This document shows, in pieces, positions 1 to 12,134 of a stretch of DNA of 64,000 bases. This DNA is from Volvox africanus (taxonomy: Eukaryota > Chlorophyta > Chlorophyceae > Chlamydomonadales > Volvocaceae): the NCBI GenBank assembly GCA_030268105.1, contig BSDZ01000003.1, forward strand, positions 3,596,001 through 3,660,000. Reading direction: 5' to 3'. The notes under the pieces are model-generated. The model was not told where the DNA came from, searched no databases, and saw only the letters and a program-made list of their open reading frames with translations. Within the stretch, counting starts at the first letter, position 1, and each line of letters opens with the position of its first letter. Both the position numbers and the translations under genes were made by a program.

Positions 1-142
1 CACACCTCCCTGCTTCCTCGCCGTCGTTCTTCCCTCCGGCGTCCACGAACTTGTAGCGTATCGACAAACCCAGATCCCAGTATACCTGCAAACTTGATGA
101 CCTGGCCCCGTCCTGGGCCCCGCCTGCCCTGCTGCATTTCAG

Positions 143-2921
143 GAGATCAACATGGCCATTGTGTTTTTCATCAGCGGCCTGGCGCTTAACACCACTGAAT
201 TAAGGACGGCTATGCGGCGAGAGAGCTGGCCATCTGTGGTGTTCGGTTTCCTAATGATCTTGCTGGTCACACCTGCACTGGGGTTTGCGATGCGGGAGAT
301 CCCCCTCACACCGCCCGCCTTCGCCGTGGGTGGGTGACGGCTGATGGAATTATTAGGAAGAAAAGCGCCCCGCCCTCTCCCTCGCGGTATTACTTCTTCC
401 TTCCTTCTCATTACCTTTTTTATACATGTGTCGCTCATCTCAAGAGGAATAAGCTATAAGCAGCAAGTAATAAGACCTGAAGGAAAAAGGAAAGAAGATA
501 AAACAGGTTTCCAGATTGCAATTAGGACCAAGTAAAACGTTTGCATCTCGCTAAAGCAAGGTGATTGCGTCAATCAGGGATTGCCTTAATCACAAAATAC
601 AAGCATAGCCCTCCGGACCGAACACGGAATGGACGAGCACCCGCTGAAACGTCCTTCCGCCGCCGCTTCGGGTCGCCTAATATGCGGCGTGTTCCCTTAC
701 CCTTTACCCAGGCCTTACGATATTTTGTCTGGTGCCCACCACCCTGGGCATCGGCGTGGCTTTGGTGCGATCATGCAAGGGCAACGAGGCGATTGCACTG
801 CTGTTGACGGTGTCCACGAATATGGTGGGGGTGCTCACCATGCCGCTGTACCTCAAACTGCTCTTCCTGAACTTCGACACGGGGGGCCTCAAGCTCAACA
901 TCAACATCCCCGACCTACTGCTCAAGCTGACACTCACTATCCTCGTGCCCAGCGTCCTAGGAAAGGTGAGGCTCGGAACCCGCACTCGACAGCGGAATGG
1001 AAATATGGAATGCGGACAGCGGCTGGTGGCTGATCAGGTTTTATGGGCTCGGCTGCATCCCCTGTTGCCGATCCTTTCTTCCTGCACCATTCCCACAGGT
1101 GGGGAGTGGGAATGGTGCAGGAAGGAAGGATGGGCAACAGGGACTTTTGGACTGCATCGAAGGGGCTAGAGGCACCAAGCAGAGGAACCTCGGTGTTATG
1201 CTGTCCTCCCGACCTCACATCCGGTGGTCATGTTTTTCACATCACACATTCGCATCTCCGCCCTTCCCCAACCGCGTCCTTTTTCTCAGGCCCTCCGGGA
1301 GTTCTTCCGCCCCGTGGAGGCGTTCGCTAAGAAGTACCGCACACACCTGTCTCTGCTATCCACCACCAACTTAGCCTGTATTGTGTGGCAGACCCTCAGC
1401 GGCGCCCGGGACATGCTCTTCAAGCAGCGCGCCTCCATGATCATATCCGTCATCGTGCTCAGTGCCGCAGTGCACGTCTTCTATCTCATCGTCAACCACA
1501 TCATCGTCAAGTACGTGGGCTGGGGCCTCATCTTAAGAGGCAGGGAAAGCCGCACCCGTGTATGTTCAAGAGTGGTCCTAAGGGTGGCGCGTCGCTCAAT
1601 TGGACTCGAAACGCAGTAAGAAGCGGATTGTAAAACACACACACACAGAGACATAACACTTACGTTCGCAAGTGCAGATGTGTGCATTAGCAGTACTACA
1701 GGCCGCACGCGGTTTCTCACATCGTTCGTAAACATCCATTCCCGATGGACGACGGCAGCTTGAGCGGGCGGGCTTGAGCCCAGCCAACGTTGGGTCAACC
1801 CGGTCTGCGTTGCCCTTCAATCGTTCCTTACCGCTGTGTCCGCCATCCTTCCTCCGTCCTGTGTCTGATGCCACTGCCTTGGGGTGCGGGTGATGCCCTT
1901 GAGGTGCAAGAACTGTGTTCCTGCGGGCCGGGCATGTCGTGTAACCGATCACCCTCAACCTGTGCCTGAAGTGAGCGGCAAGCATAGCACGTCTTTTTTG
2001 CAACATCTCTTGCCTTTCCGTGCCCTTGCCCTCAAACATACAGATTTATTTTCCGTCCGCCTCTGGTAGAGCACATCTCCGTGGTGATTATGGCATCGCA
2101 AAAGAGTGCCCCCGTGGCGGTGACCGTCATCTCCTACGTCACCTCCATACCCGCTCAGCAGGGCCTGTTGGCCATTCCCTCCGTTGTGGGGCAGCTTAGC
2201 CAGATCTTCATTGGGGCTGCGCTGGCTAAGTACATCGCATCACTGGTAGGAATCATCTTGGTGGTGGGCGCACGGGCGAGCGCGCCTGCGTGCGTGTGCT
2301 CACGCGTATGCGTGTGTGTCTGTGTCTGTGTCTGTGTGTTAGGGGCGGGTTGGGATAATCGTTCAGGGAAGCTGGATATGGGTTGTATATGGGTTCTCAG
2401 TTCCCAGTTCCCAACTCCCCTTGAAACGGTATGGGAAAGAGCTGCAGAGGCGATGCAATATGATGCTGTAGCTGGAGAGCTGAGGAGACAGAACCCCGTA
2501 GCACGGACCTGGAATGTGGGCCTTACAATTGGTAATTGGGCCCCTTGCACAGGTGACTCGGACAAAAAAGGCAGCTGAGGCGGCCGCAACTGTTAATGAA
2601 GCAGGAGGCGGTAAGGACAAGGATAAGGACGGGTCGGAGCCTGGGCTCTCAAAGACATGTTCCACAAGCTACGCGGATACCTCGGAAGCCAACACTGGAA
2701 GCAGCGGCGGCGGCGACGGCGGAGGTGGTGACAGCAGGCTGCAGCAGCAGGGCTCCTGCAGCCGGGTGCTCTTGTCGGCTGCGCGGGCTTACTCTGGCTC
2801 CTGTACCTCACCGCGGTCACAGCCACAGGCGGTGGATGCGGTGCCGGGAACTTTGCCGCTATGCGTGGTGGTGGAGCCACGAGTTGGTGGAGGTAGTGAG
2901 GTGGATGGGACAGGAAGATAG
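143..2921 (+). CDS. BASS4/SLC10A7-like sodium/metabolite cotransporter, 3' part
   Basis: Exons predicted at 143-329, 712-965, 1290-1514, 2072-2245 and 2553-2921, with compatible splice phases. The translated pieces read like the SLC10A7/plant BASS4 branch of the bile acid:sodium symporter superfamily: FFISGL and a LTPPAFAVG-LTIFCLVPTTL run across the first junction, followed by membrane segments (LLLTVSTNMVGVLTMPLYL, LTLTILVPSVLGK) and a later ASQKSAPVAV segment matching the conserved loop before the last helices. In plants BASS4 is placed in the plastid envelope; the substrate is not established. The first exon here starts at a splice acceptor (141-142), so the N-terminus and several helices lie left of the window. 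The final exon is an unusual Gly/Ser/Ala-rich hydrophilic tail of about 120 residues not typical of the family. The third donor could also be at 1511; 1515 was chosen because it keeps frame. Confidence 0.82.
1060..1142. repeat. Imperfect intronic inverted repeat (hairpin)
   Basis: Arms 1060-1096 and 1106-1142 are near-perfect reverse complements separated by about 9 nt, inside the intron between exons 712-965 and 1290-1514 of the transporter gene. It would fold into a hairpin of about 37 bp in the pre-mRNA. It could be a small foldback element or a small-RNA precursor; no coding content is seen. Confidence 0.85.
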
Positions 2922-5493
2922 GGAACGAAGGCGCAAACATGGGGAAGGGGAAATGATGTAGGTAGGGCCCAAGCGCTCCTGTCGAGATTCGTCCACCATC
3001 AACTCCCAGTCGAGAGCCGCCTGGGGGGCAGCACGGGAGCAGCTGGATCGGAGTGGACCCTGGGGAAGTAAGGCAGTCAGGATTCCCAAACGGTTGCAGC
3101 GCTGGAGTATGGCAGCAGCCCTTCGTATTCCTGCGTCATTGCCCTGGACTGCTATGTCCCTTTGGAGCGGCAAAGCTGCGAGCGCACTTACCAATCTTTC
3201 GCACGTCTTCCGTCCGTACGGCAGACCATTCCTCAGACGTCCAGATTTGCGTGCTGAAATTATGAGGGGTAACCGGAAACGAATTGGTCAGGGGACTGAT
3301 AGCTGCAGTGGCAGGGCTACGGAGGCAGAGCACGATGGATCCTGGCACCCCAGCCATCGTGATGGGGCTTCGGCGCATGCCGATGGCTTAGGCGCAGACA
3401 CGTAGTGATTATATTATGTATCATCATCGCGAAGAGGACCTTCTAGAAACACGATCCCTCGTACATTATTGTTGTGCTTGCTATTGACTTGCTCGAAAAT
3501 AATAGCAGCGGTAGTACCGCAACGCTCGGCCCTGCTATGGGTATTCGACATAGAGGCAATGCTGGTGATATCGCTGCGTGAGGGGTGCGCTTCTTCGACT
3601 TATGCTCGTGTTGCATCGACAGAACTTAAGGAACACAATCAACCCGATCATGGTTCAGTACGGACAATAGGCCCGCGGGCGAACCTGGGAAGTCCTAGAG
3701 GATGTGTGGACCTAGGCTGTCCGATATTATGGGACGCGGGACAAGAGATTGAAGTTGCAGAGACTATGGGATGTGTGTCATCTACGACGTAGACCTGTTG
3801 CTCCCGTTTAGAGGCGTAGCAAATTTTGCTTACTTCGAATCCTGGGATTCTGGAATTCTGGGAATCCTGAGAGATAGAGAATTTGCTGTACAGAAGTGTC
3901 CGCAGCAATGCCTCCTTGCATCCCGATGGTGATTTTATGTCACATGCTATTTAGTCACGAAGCGGGCTCCGGACTCCTATTATATGGTTACTGTATGGTA
4001 TAGGTTATTAATGAAGCTCTGCATTTATTTGTGGCACTTGTCACTAATTCGGTTAGGTTAGGGTTGGTGGATGGCGTGAGGCTGTTGTCGATCTGTCAGG
4101 GAAAGGGCTGATGAGGAGGGACAGGGACTTCACAGGAAGAAAGCTGGAATGGGGCTTTCGGTCGTACTGTCGTGCGGATCTTAACCATATGGAGAAGCAT
4201 GGAGCCCAGAGGGCCACTTCAATAACGCTGAGGGACAACTGGAATCTTCAGGAGGCAGCAAACCTCGATCGGCTTGGTGCTTTGCACCCAATTTCGTAAT
4301 CTCCTGGACGACCTAAATCTCCTTCGCTTACACCTGCGTGTACGGCATAATTGTAGGCTCTACGATACATATCGCGCATGTGACGTATCTGGATTTCTAT
4401 GACAACTCGTCAAGGACTCATGCCATGATTTGAAATCGCGATGGAAAGTCGGTGATGGCAGAGGAGAAACGGTCTGGCTGGACAATAATCTTTGAACACC
4501 GCCGCGCTCCGATTGGTCTGACGGAAGAGCAGCTGGAGACCTCCAAAGGAATAGCATACCATCAACAGCCCCTTGGGCGAAAGGCGTTGAGGGAGCGTAG
4601 TGGTTTCCCAGGTATGCTCGAAATACTATTTTGTCATTTAAAGACTTATCTTCGCAGGAGGTATTGTAATCATTTGGATTACTAAATAGCCAGGTAACAT
4701 ATATACTCCTAGCTGGATACTACTTATTTGCAAAGTCTTGCTGGAATTGGATGCCTAGCTATCATTATTGGTGACGCAGCTAACATATAGCAGACAGCAG
4801 AGCTTAAGCGGGTCTAACTGGTCTAACACGTTTAACGGGTCTAACTCCGAAAATTTTGAGTCGAGCTTCAGATTTAGTTTTGCACATTAGCGGATCTCAA
4901 TCGATTTCAAGGCTGCCTAGCTGTATGACGTAGATCCCTTTCTTTGCATGTTGAGCATTCGTCACGCTGATACACTGTAAAACTATCACTAACAGAGAAC
5001 TTGATTCAGCTTGCTATGGCTATGGTACTCGTCGAGCCGACAAGACTAGGCATCAGCTCCAACTTCGGCTGACATAAAAAAGTCCGTCTTCATGGTTGCT
5101 GTAGCTCCATTCACAGTGCACGTTGGGGATGCCAACCTACTTGTAAAACTGGCCTTGGGGTTTCCGTGCAATCGTCCTCAGAATGTTCGCGCATTGATGT
5201 GCCGGCGTCAGCATGTTGTAATTTCCCGGTTAGTACGGAAGAATGGCAACGTGTCGTTGCCTTTCGGTTGGGAATCGATTGCTGCAAAATATCTACCATA
5301 AAGCACAAACCAAACAGAATAAAGAAAACATTTAACATCAATTTATAAAGTCTCAAATACCGCGCTTGGGTTCGCGCTAGTTCCTGACGGAGCTTTGGGT
5401 TGCCTTTGAAGTGTTTTTGTGAAGCTAAGCTATCGATAAAAGGCGAAAGGGTTTACATCTGTTCCTTGCTGTGACCTGGACACCAGGGTAAAA
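2922..5493. other. Intergenic, no gene recognised
   Basis: No convincing gene was found on either strand; open frames here are short and unlike any family I know. It holds small direct repeats of a GGTCTAAC-like word at about 4810-4850 and a palindromic patch of TCTGG/CCTGA words at 3838-3872. The promoter of the downstream kinase should lie in the right-hand part. Confidence 0.5.
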
Positions 5494-8400
5494 ATGACAC
5501 AGTTAGGTTCGTATCAGCAGCAGCAGCAGCAGCGAAAACCACCTCAGTCTAAGCGACGCGGAAGGGGGCTACTGTCGCGTCTTCTTGCGTCGCTGCACGG
5601 CACGCGTCGGGGATCCAGCTCAGCGCCACCTCAGCCCGGCGCGGGTTCGGCATGCGGCTCGCCCTGGACGGGCATCTCAACGCCGGTGGCTGCTATGGCG
5701 CGACAGGCTCATGCAGCGCTATCTATGGCACAAACGTTTTCAGGCGAGAACAGCAGCGCTCCGTACCTTGGGTATTCGTTGGGCATCGAAGAAAAGTACA
5801 AGTTCGACCGTGAGGTCGGCAAAGGCGGTAACGGCGTTGTCCGTGTCGTCCTTAATCGCGAGACCGGTGAAGAATTCGCGTGCAAGTCGATTCGAAAGGT
5901 GTTGACGGAAGCTTCTGAAACAAAAAAGCATGGCCATCTTGAAAGGTGAGGCGTGAGTGGGAGAGAAAAGTTCTTTTGCCTTTCCGGCAACGTCAGCAAA
6001 AGCTTGACCCCTTTGCTGCCATGCTGCAGCATTCGCCGGGAGGTTCTGGTTCTGACGAAGTTAAAAGGGAGCCTAAACATCGTGAAACTTGAGGACGTGT
6101 ACGAGGATGACGATTGTGTCCACATTGTCATGGAGCTCTGCAAAGGAGGCGAGCTGTGGCATCGGATTGGCGACAGGCACTACAGTGAACGCACGGTGCG
6201 TTTAGCCCGGATGGGAGCGGGAGCGAGGGTTGAGCCGTTTGCCTGTGCTGGCTAATGCTTCTTGCTGTTCATATGGTTTATGTGCGTCTCTTCCTTTACG
6301 CCCATCTGCCATAATCCCCCAACGTTCCGGCCAGGTCGCAAGCTTTATGCGTGCAGTGCTGAGGACCGTGGCGCAGTGCCATGCGCAAAACATTCTCCAC
6401 CGTGATATCAAGCCAGGTGTGCCAATGTTGTGGGCGTGGGCCAAGTTATTCCGGTGAGACGCCCGTCTCAGGCGCAAGACATTATACGTGTCATTCTATA
6501 TGATCTTGTGCGAAGGACGCCACCTAACTCCGTCCCTCGGCTGCTTCAGGAAATTTCATGCTCCTAACGGACGAGGACCGCGCCCCCCTCAAGGCCATCG
6601 ACTTCGGTTTAGCGGCGCCCTTCGACACAGAACATCTGCCTCGTACAGATCTGGGACTGGAGGGGGTGAGCAAGCGGGCCAGGGTACACTATACCTTGCA
6701 TGTTAAACGGTCCCATGGTTTATTTGCCAAGTGCTCGTGTGCCCGACATATCCGGTCGCTAGGGAAGGGGAATCTCGTTGCTAAAATGTGACGGAAATGT
6801 CTAACTGTCTCGGCCGCCAGCACGCGAACGCATCTGGCTTCGCCCTGCGCACTGGTATAAGAAACATTACCAATAACAAACGTATCCATGCGTCCTGCTT
6901 GCCTGTTCCCCTCGCATGGATCTGGGTCTCCGCGGTGACAGACGCCCTGGTACATGGCGCCAGGTCAGGCGGGAGGGTATGTGGGCCTATTCGTAAGTGT
7001 GGAGATGGTGCTGAGAAGGAATTCATGCATCTAGGTGGGATGGGTTAGCTCCTTTCTGTTCACGTATGTCGTAAGCTATACGGCCGCGTATCCCACCCCA
7101 CAGAGACGCTCCGTGGCGATTGGTACCCCGCCAGCGACTTATGGGCTACCGGCGTGATGGCGTACCAGCTGTTGTGTGGCCGCTTTCCCTTTGACGACCG
7201 AAAGAACTCCTTCGCGCCGGCCATCACTGCGGTTTGGTAAGCGGTCATTGTGGAGGACCATGTGCCTGCTTTGCACAAAAGAGTGGCAGCACCATGGGAT
7301 GTGGCGCCGCCGCATACTCCAGAACCTTTAACGGTTTCCTTCATAAAACCGCGCCTCAGCGTCAGTGAAGCCGGATGACTGCTGCCAGAGTGCTTTCGGG
7401 TTTCCCTAGAATTTCTAAACGCGCCACGTGGGTGTGCAGAAGATACAGCGAAACCGACATTCCAGGCATTAATGTTTTGGGGTTTGGTAGCATACCGCAA
7501 GGACAAGGGCCGGTCTTTCCCACCCTCGCATCTCGCATGTCGTGTGGAATGCCAACCCCGCACTCCGTCGATGCTGTCGTCCAACTGCGTCGTCCGGCCA
7601 CCGCTTTGGATACAGGCGCTCGGTGTTGAACGATCCACTGGACTTTAAGGAGCGGTTGTGGTCGGGGATCAGTGAGGAGGCTAAGGACTTTTGCCGGCTG
7701 TTGCTTAATCGAGACGTTGGGACCCGGCCCACGGCCAAGGATGCTCTCAAGCACCCCTGGCTAAATGGCAATTCATCGGAACGCTCCACGGGTGAGTTAG
7801 ATGCCACATGGGGATCATTTCATCCGAACACCATCTCAAAAGACACTGCGACTTGACGCTTACGCGTTTCTGCTCCGGGGCACGCAAAGGAGGGCTGCAG
7901 TTCGGCAAAGGAGAGCGGCAGCTTGCTCACGCTCTTGTACAAGGTCATTTCCAGGAGCGGCGTGGTCAAGTCCTGCTGCCTAATGCAGCTGATGCTGCAC
8001 AGCTGACATTGCGCCGTCCTTGGTGCCGGCGCTGCATCTGTCTTTGCCCTCAGGCCGGAAGCTCCACCAGACCGTGGTGGCTCGCATCCAGCGGTTCGCC
8101 GCAGGCAGCCAACTGAAACGCACCGTGCTGCAGTCGATTGCGTCGGAGCTGCTTACCCACCCGGAGCTACTGCGGGATGTGGACCGCAACCGCTGCGTGG
8201 TTTCCGACACGGGGCGACCCATCGTTTCCGCACCCGACTCGGAGTGTCTGCAGCCGCTGCTGTCGCAGCTTCGTCTGGACAAGGGTGGAGCAGTGCTGGA
8301 CGAGAACCAGCTGGGCGAGGCATTGGAGCGCATGGGTGCGCGGCGTGGGAACGAACCTTCCGGGCTTTTAGGAAGCTGCTTTCCTGGTTACATCATATAG

Positions 8401-10238
8401 GCATCGCCAGCTGCAGGCCTGCGCGCCCCGTGCTGTGCCGCCGCACGATACGGCTGATGAAAGGCTATGCTCGCGGCAAAATTTACAATCCGGTGTTACC
8501 GCTGTGCCAATCGGGAATTTGGGAGCCTGGGGCCGTCTTGAGTCAGCCCGTGGCTCTCCTTTTTCGGGGCTTGGCGCAGACCCGTGGCAACTTTGTGCGT
8601 GCCTCAGGTTTCAAACTGGATCCAAGCGAGGTGTCGCGGCTGATGGAGCAAGTGGACCTGGAGGGATCGGGGGCTATCGACCAAGCCGCCTTCGCTGCCA
8701 GTCAGATGGACTGGCGCCATCTCCAGAAGAACCACACCGAGGTCTGGCTGGACCTGGCGGCCAAGTAAGTGATACGAGGTGGCGGCCCCGGCTGGTGGTG
8801 ACGCACTGATTACCTCGGAGGAAGAGGTCAAAATTAATTGTGGAGAAGCGCGATGCTAGGCCTTCATTCTTTCGTTTGTTCTGAATATTGAATATAACCA
8901 CGTGTTCGGCTGTGGTGATATCCTGGCAGGGCTTTCCGTGACATGGATACGAATGGCGACGGAGTCCTGGAAGTGAACGAGCTGCTTGCTGCGTTGCGGG
9001 AACGGCTGCCACCCGACGATGTCCAGTCCGCGCTACAGGTTGTGCTAGAAGAGGCGCGCGCGAACGGCGGGGTGCCAGGTGACGCGGCTGACGACCAAGG
9101 CATCGACTTCAATGCTTTTTGTAGCATGCTGAAGGTGCGCTCCTGGGCTTGAGACTGCAGCAAAAGTTACCTCTATCCTTCGGGGGAAGGATTTGCAGTT
9201 GGGTTGGAGCTGGAAGAGCCTTTCCTTGCCGGGGAGGAGAGGGACGAAAGGTGAAAATTGTTAGTGTGGTGTCGCTCATGTGCTTAGCCGAAGATTTCTA
9301 AGCTTGTGTGACACCCTCGATGTCATCCTCGGTGTAGAGTAGTTTCCTGGTAATGTCCGCTGTGTGGAAAGCTGTTATCGCCTCTGCTCACCAGTTACTA
9401 CGCTTATACAGGTCAGATCATGCAGATGTACAGCCACACCAAATAATGCACTTTCCTCTTTTTTGCCCCGACGCAGGTCAACTCGATGGACACTCTCGAC
9501 CTTTATGATGACCGCCTAAGCACGCGGTCCAGCAGCTCTCTCCACGGCTCAATGGACCGCCTGAACGGCATGCTATCGGCCTCCCTACGTGCTGGCGATT
9601 TAAGCCGTCACGGCGGCAGTCGGCATGGCGGCGGCCTTGCCTCGGAAGCGTCAGCGCATTCCCAGGCCAGTGATGGTCCCGATGGCTCAACACGTTCAAC
9701 GGGCAGAAGCTTATCGCAGCAGGGGGGGTCCTTGCAGCAGCCCGCTGCAGCCGGCATCGCATTTCGTTTTGACGTAGACCGCAGCGCTAAAGGAACGGCT
9801 GCGTCGCCAGTGGGTGTGAGCACAAGGGAGGGCAGCATCCAGGGCGTAGCTGGCGGTGGCCAGTCCTCGGGTGCCAGCGTCAGTGGTGGTATGGTATGGC
9901 GCTTCGATGTGGGGGACCGGCAGGCTGCGCCGCCTCCACCACCTGCTCCAACCCCCATCTGGCGCTTTGACGTTGTCGGCGCGGGTCGAGCACCTCCAGA
10001 GCCAGCGGCCTCAGATGAAACTGTCGGGGGTGGCAACGGAGGTGGTAGTGACAATACCGGCGGCGAAGGGCGCAGTGGTCCGCCGGCGGCGGCGGCAGTA
10101 GCAAAGGGTGCGAGTAATGGCATTGGCCGTCAAGGTGGTTATTTTGATCGCCGGATGCATGGCAGTGACTTATACCGAAATGTGGCGCTAAAGGCCCTAC
10201 AGGGGCCTGGACATCGCCTGGACACTGTAGCAGAGTAG
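5494..10238 (+). CDS. Calcium-dependent protein kinase (CDPK)
   Basis: Eleven exons: 5494-5945, 6030-6195, 6335-6416, 6550-6665, 6942-6963, 7104-7236, 7616-7791, 8054-8335, 8608-8764, 8930-9134, 9477-10238. They sum to 2553 nt, exactly 850 codons plus stop, and every junction is in phase. Kinase landmarks: glycine loop GKGGNGVV (residues 109-116), catalytic Lys131 in FACK, HRDIKPGN (228-235; the usual Glu after KP is Gly), DFG (251-253), TPWYMAPE (273-280). A CDPK-type junction follows (IQRFAAGSQLKR), then EF-hands: a canonical DTNGDGVLEVNE (535-546), a weaker DLEGSGAIDQAA lacking the position-12 Glu, and two degenerate ones. It should be a Ser/Thr kinase switched on by calcium. There is no Gly2, so no N-myristoylation; the first 90 residues are Gln/Arg/Ser-rich. 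The last exon adds an unusual 250-residue Gly/Ser-rich tail with three FDV-containing repeats. AATAAA occurs about 13 nt after the stop. Confidence 0.93.
6942..6963 (+). other. 22-nt micro-exon of the CDPK gene
   Basis: The exon encodes TPWYMAP plus the first base of the conserved Glu codon, filling exactly the activation-segment gap between the exon ending at 6665 (phase 0) and the exon starting at 7104 (needs one base). It is bounded by a CAG acceptor and a GTCAGG donor. Without it the kinase would lose its APE motif and frame. Confidence 0.9.
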
Positions 10239-12134
10239 GCGGAAAAGCCATTAATAAAAATACGCGGAAACGACCTCATTTTTGTGCTGGCTGGATCGTT
10301 CTGCGGCGCGGGAGGACCAACGCTGTATTTCTTTTCATGTATTTCGGTCCTGATACCTTCTAACGTACCGGTTTGGAAGCCATTTGCTAGTGAAGTGAGC
10401 TCTTCCGGATGGTTTATGTGGCGTTTTGTACGGCGATAGCCACCAAGGTGCGGCTGCGGTAGTGACATCACGCAGCAGGCACGCTTCCTCTAGTACATGA
10501 GGGAGCAGTATGAGAGGGAGTAGTACAAGAAAGTGTTTAAGCGCAAGCATGGGGTGTCGTCAGTTCTCGTAGAGTGATGCCAAGTCTTCAGCTGGGCCAT
10601 AACCTGGCAGTCAGGCCGGGAGGCTCTCCATATTAGCGCAAGCTTGGCTCATTTATGTGGAGAAATGTTGTTAATGTGTTTCTGAAGCCGTTTTGTGTTA
10701 TCTGTCGCGTTGGGTGAATTCGCATGTGCAAGTATGGTATACTTGTCTTCAATGCAAGGGTCGTTCAGCAAGACGGCAAGACGTATAGTTCCCTTGTAGA
10801 TGATCCAGTTTTGCGCATTTGAAGGCGGTTGAGTGGCTCTGGCAAATTACCTGTGAGTGTGTGGTGTGACAAGAACCCGTTGTTGTTCTCTAGGAGGCGA
10901 GATTACGGATATCTAGCACGCCCTGTTGCACTCATGCGCTGGATGCTCTATTGGCATTTGCCCGGACTTGCTGAATATCAGTCACATATATACCCGGCCT
11001 GTCAATTGCAGAGGGGCGATTGACAACGCCCAGTCCACGGTGAAGATGTCCTCGGTTTGTTAGGCAAGCTCTCCTTTCGTGCTTTCGTGTCTTCGAGTCT
11101 TGTCATGCTGCGCAAAACTAGTGTCCCTGTGACCTATTCTTGCCGCATGACACACGCAGATTTTTTGTCGCAGACCTCTATGCGTGAAGGCTTTGATTAA
11201 GCGGTATGTGCACGCAAAAACAATGCGGGCGGGTGCATCGAGGGCAGCATAAGTGCCGGAGGTAATGCGCCGGGGCCCCAGCATTGGCCGATACGGTCGT
11301 GCGTATGTGGCATTTAGTTGCGCTCGCAGTTGGGAATATGGATAATGTCAAGCTGCAGGCCTATGTTGCTATGGGTTGTGTGGCCGTGCGTGGCCCAGCA
11401 TGGGATATGCTGTTCCAACCCTTACAGACATTCAGGTACTCTCGTAATTTGTTGCGCCTGTGTGCGACGGAAATGACATTTTTGTAATTGGTTGATACTA
11501 GTCCCACAACATGGCATCTGACTGACGCGCACACAATCTTTAGCTTTGTACGAGTTAGCAGAATGGCAGCCGATAGTTCATTGGCGACCGAGCCCTTGAT
11601 GGAGTTAGTCTAATGGTATAAACATACAAAGATGATAAGAAGGTTTGAGCATAGGGCAAGCAAAAGCAGTATGGTTATGTCTCAAAGAACTGCTAAGATG
11701 CGCCTAGGGACATGTGTACTCCGGCACAAGTGTATGCGGGTATGCAGGTGTAAGTGTTGGAGATGTCCATTAAAACCTACGATTACCGCAAAAATTTCAG
11801 AAGTGATGCGACGTTGGCAAGGGAACCCCGTAGGCAAGGAACCCAAAAAGTTACACTTCCTACATGCGGTACACATGTCGTAAATCGCCTGCTTGAGTAC
11901 AGCGTTGACCACAGCCAGGTTGAGTGTGTTGACTCTTACCTGGCTTACATGGTTGCTCTGTACAGGTGTTGCAGAGATAGATGCAAGAAGCACGAAAAGA
12001 AATGGAGTTCATCAGCTTCTTCAAATAGCACGCTGGGCAAATAAGAATTCTTTGCTTCATTGTTGCGTAAATTGCTTTCAAATCCGTTGCCTCAACGATA
12101 GGCACTTAGTAAGAAGGAGGTCCTTTCCGTAGCG
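10239..12134. other. Intergenic, no gene recognised
   Basis: About 1.9 kb between the CDPK stop and the SEC14 start. No family resemblance and no consistent splice pattern was seen on either strand. It must hold the CDPK 3' UTR and the SEC14 promoter. Confidence 0.5.

Noticed and set aside
4041..4056. TTAGG-like repeat as telomere sequence
   Set aside because: Only two imperfect units (GGTTAGGTTAGGG); too short to mean anything.
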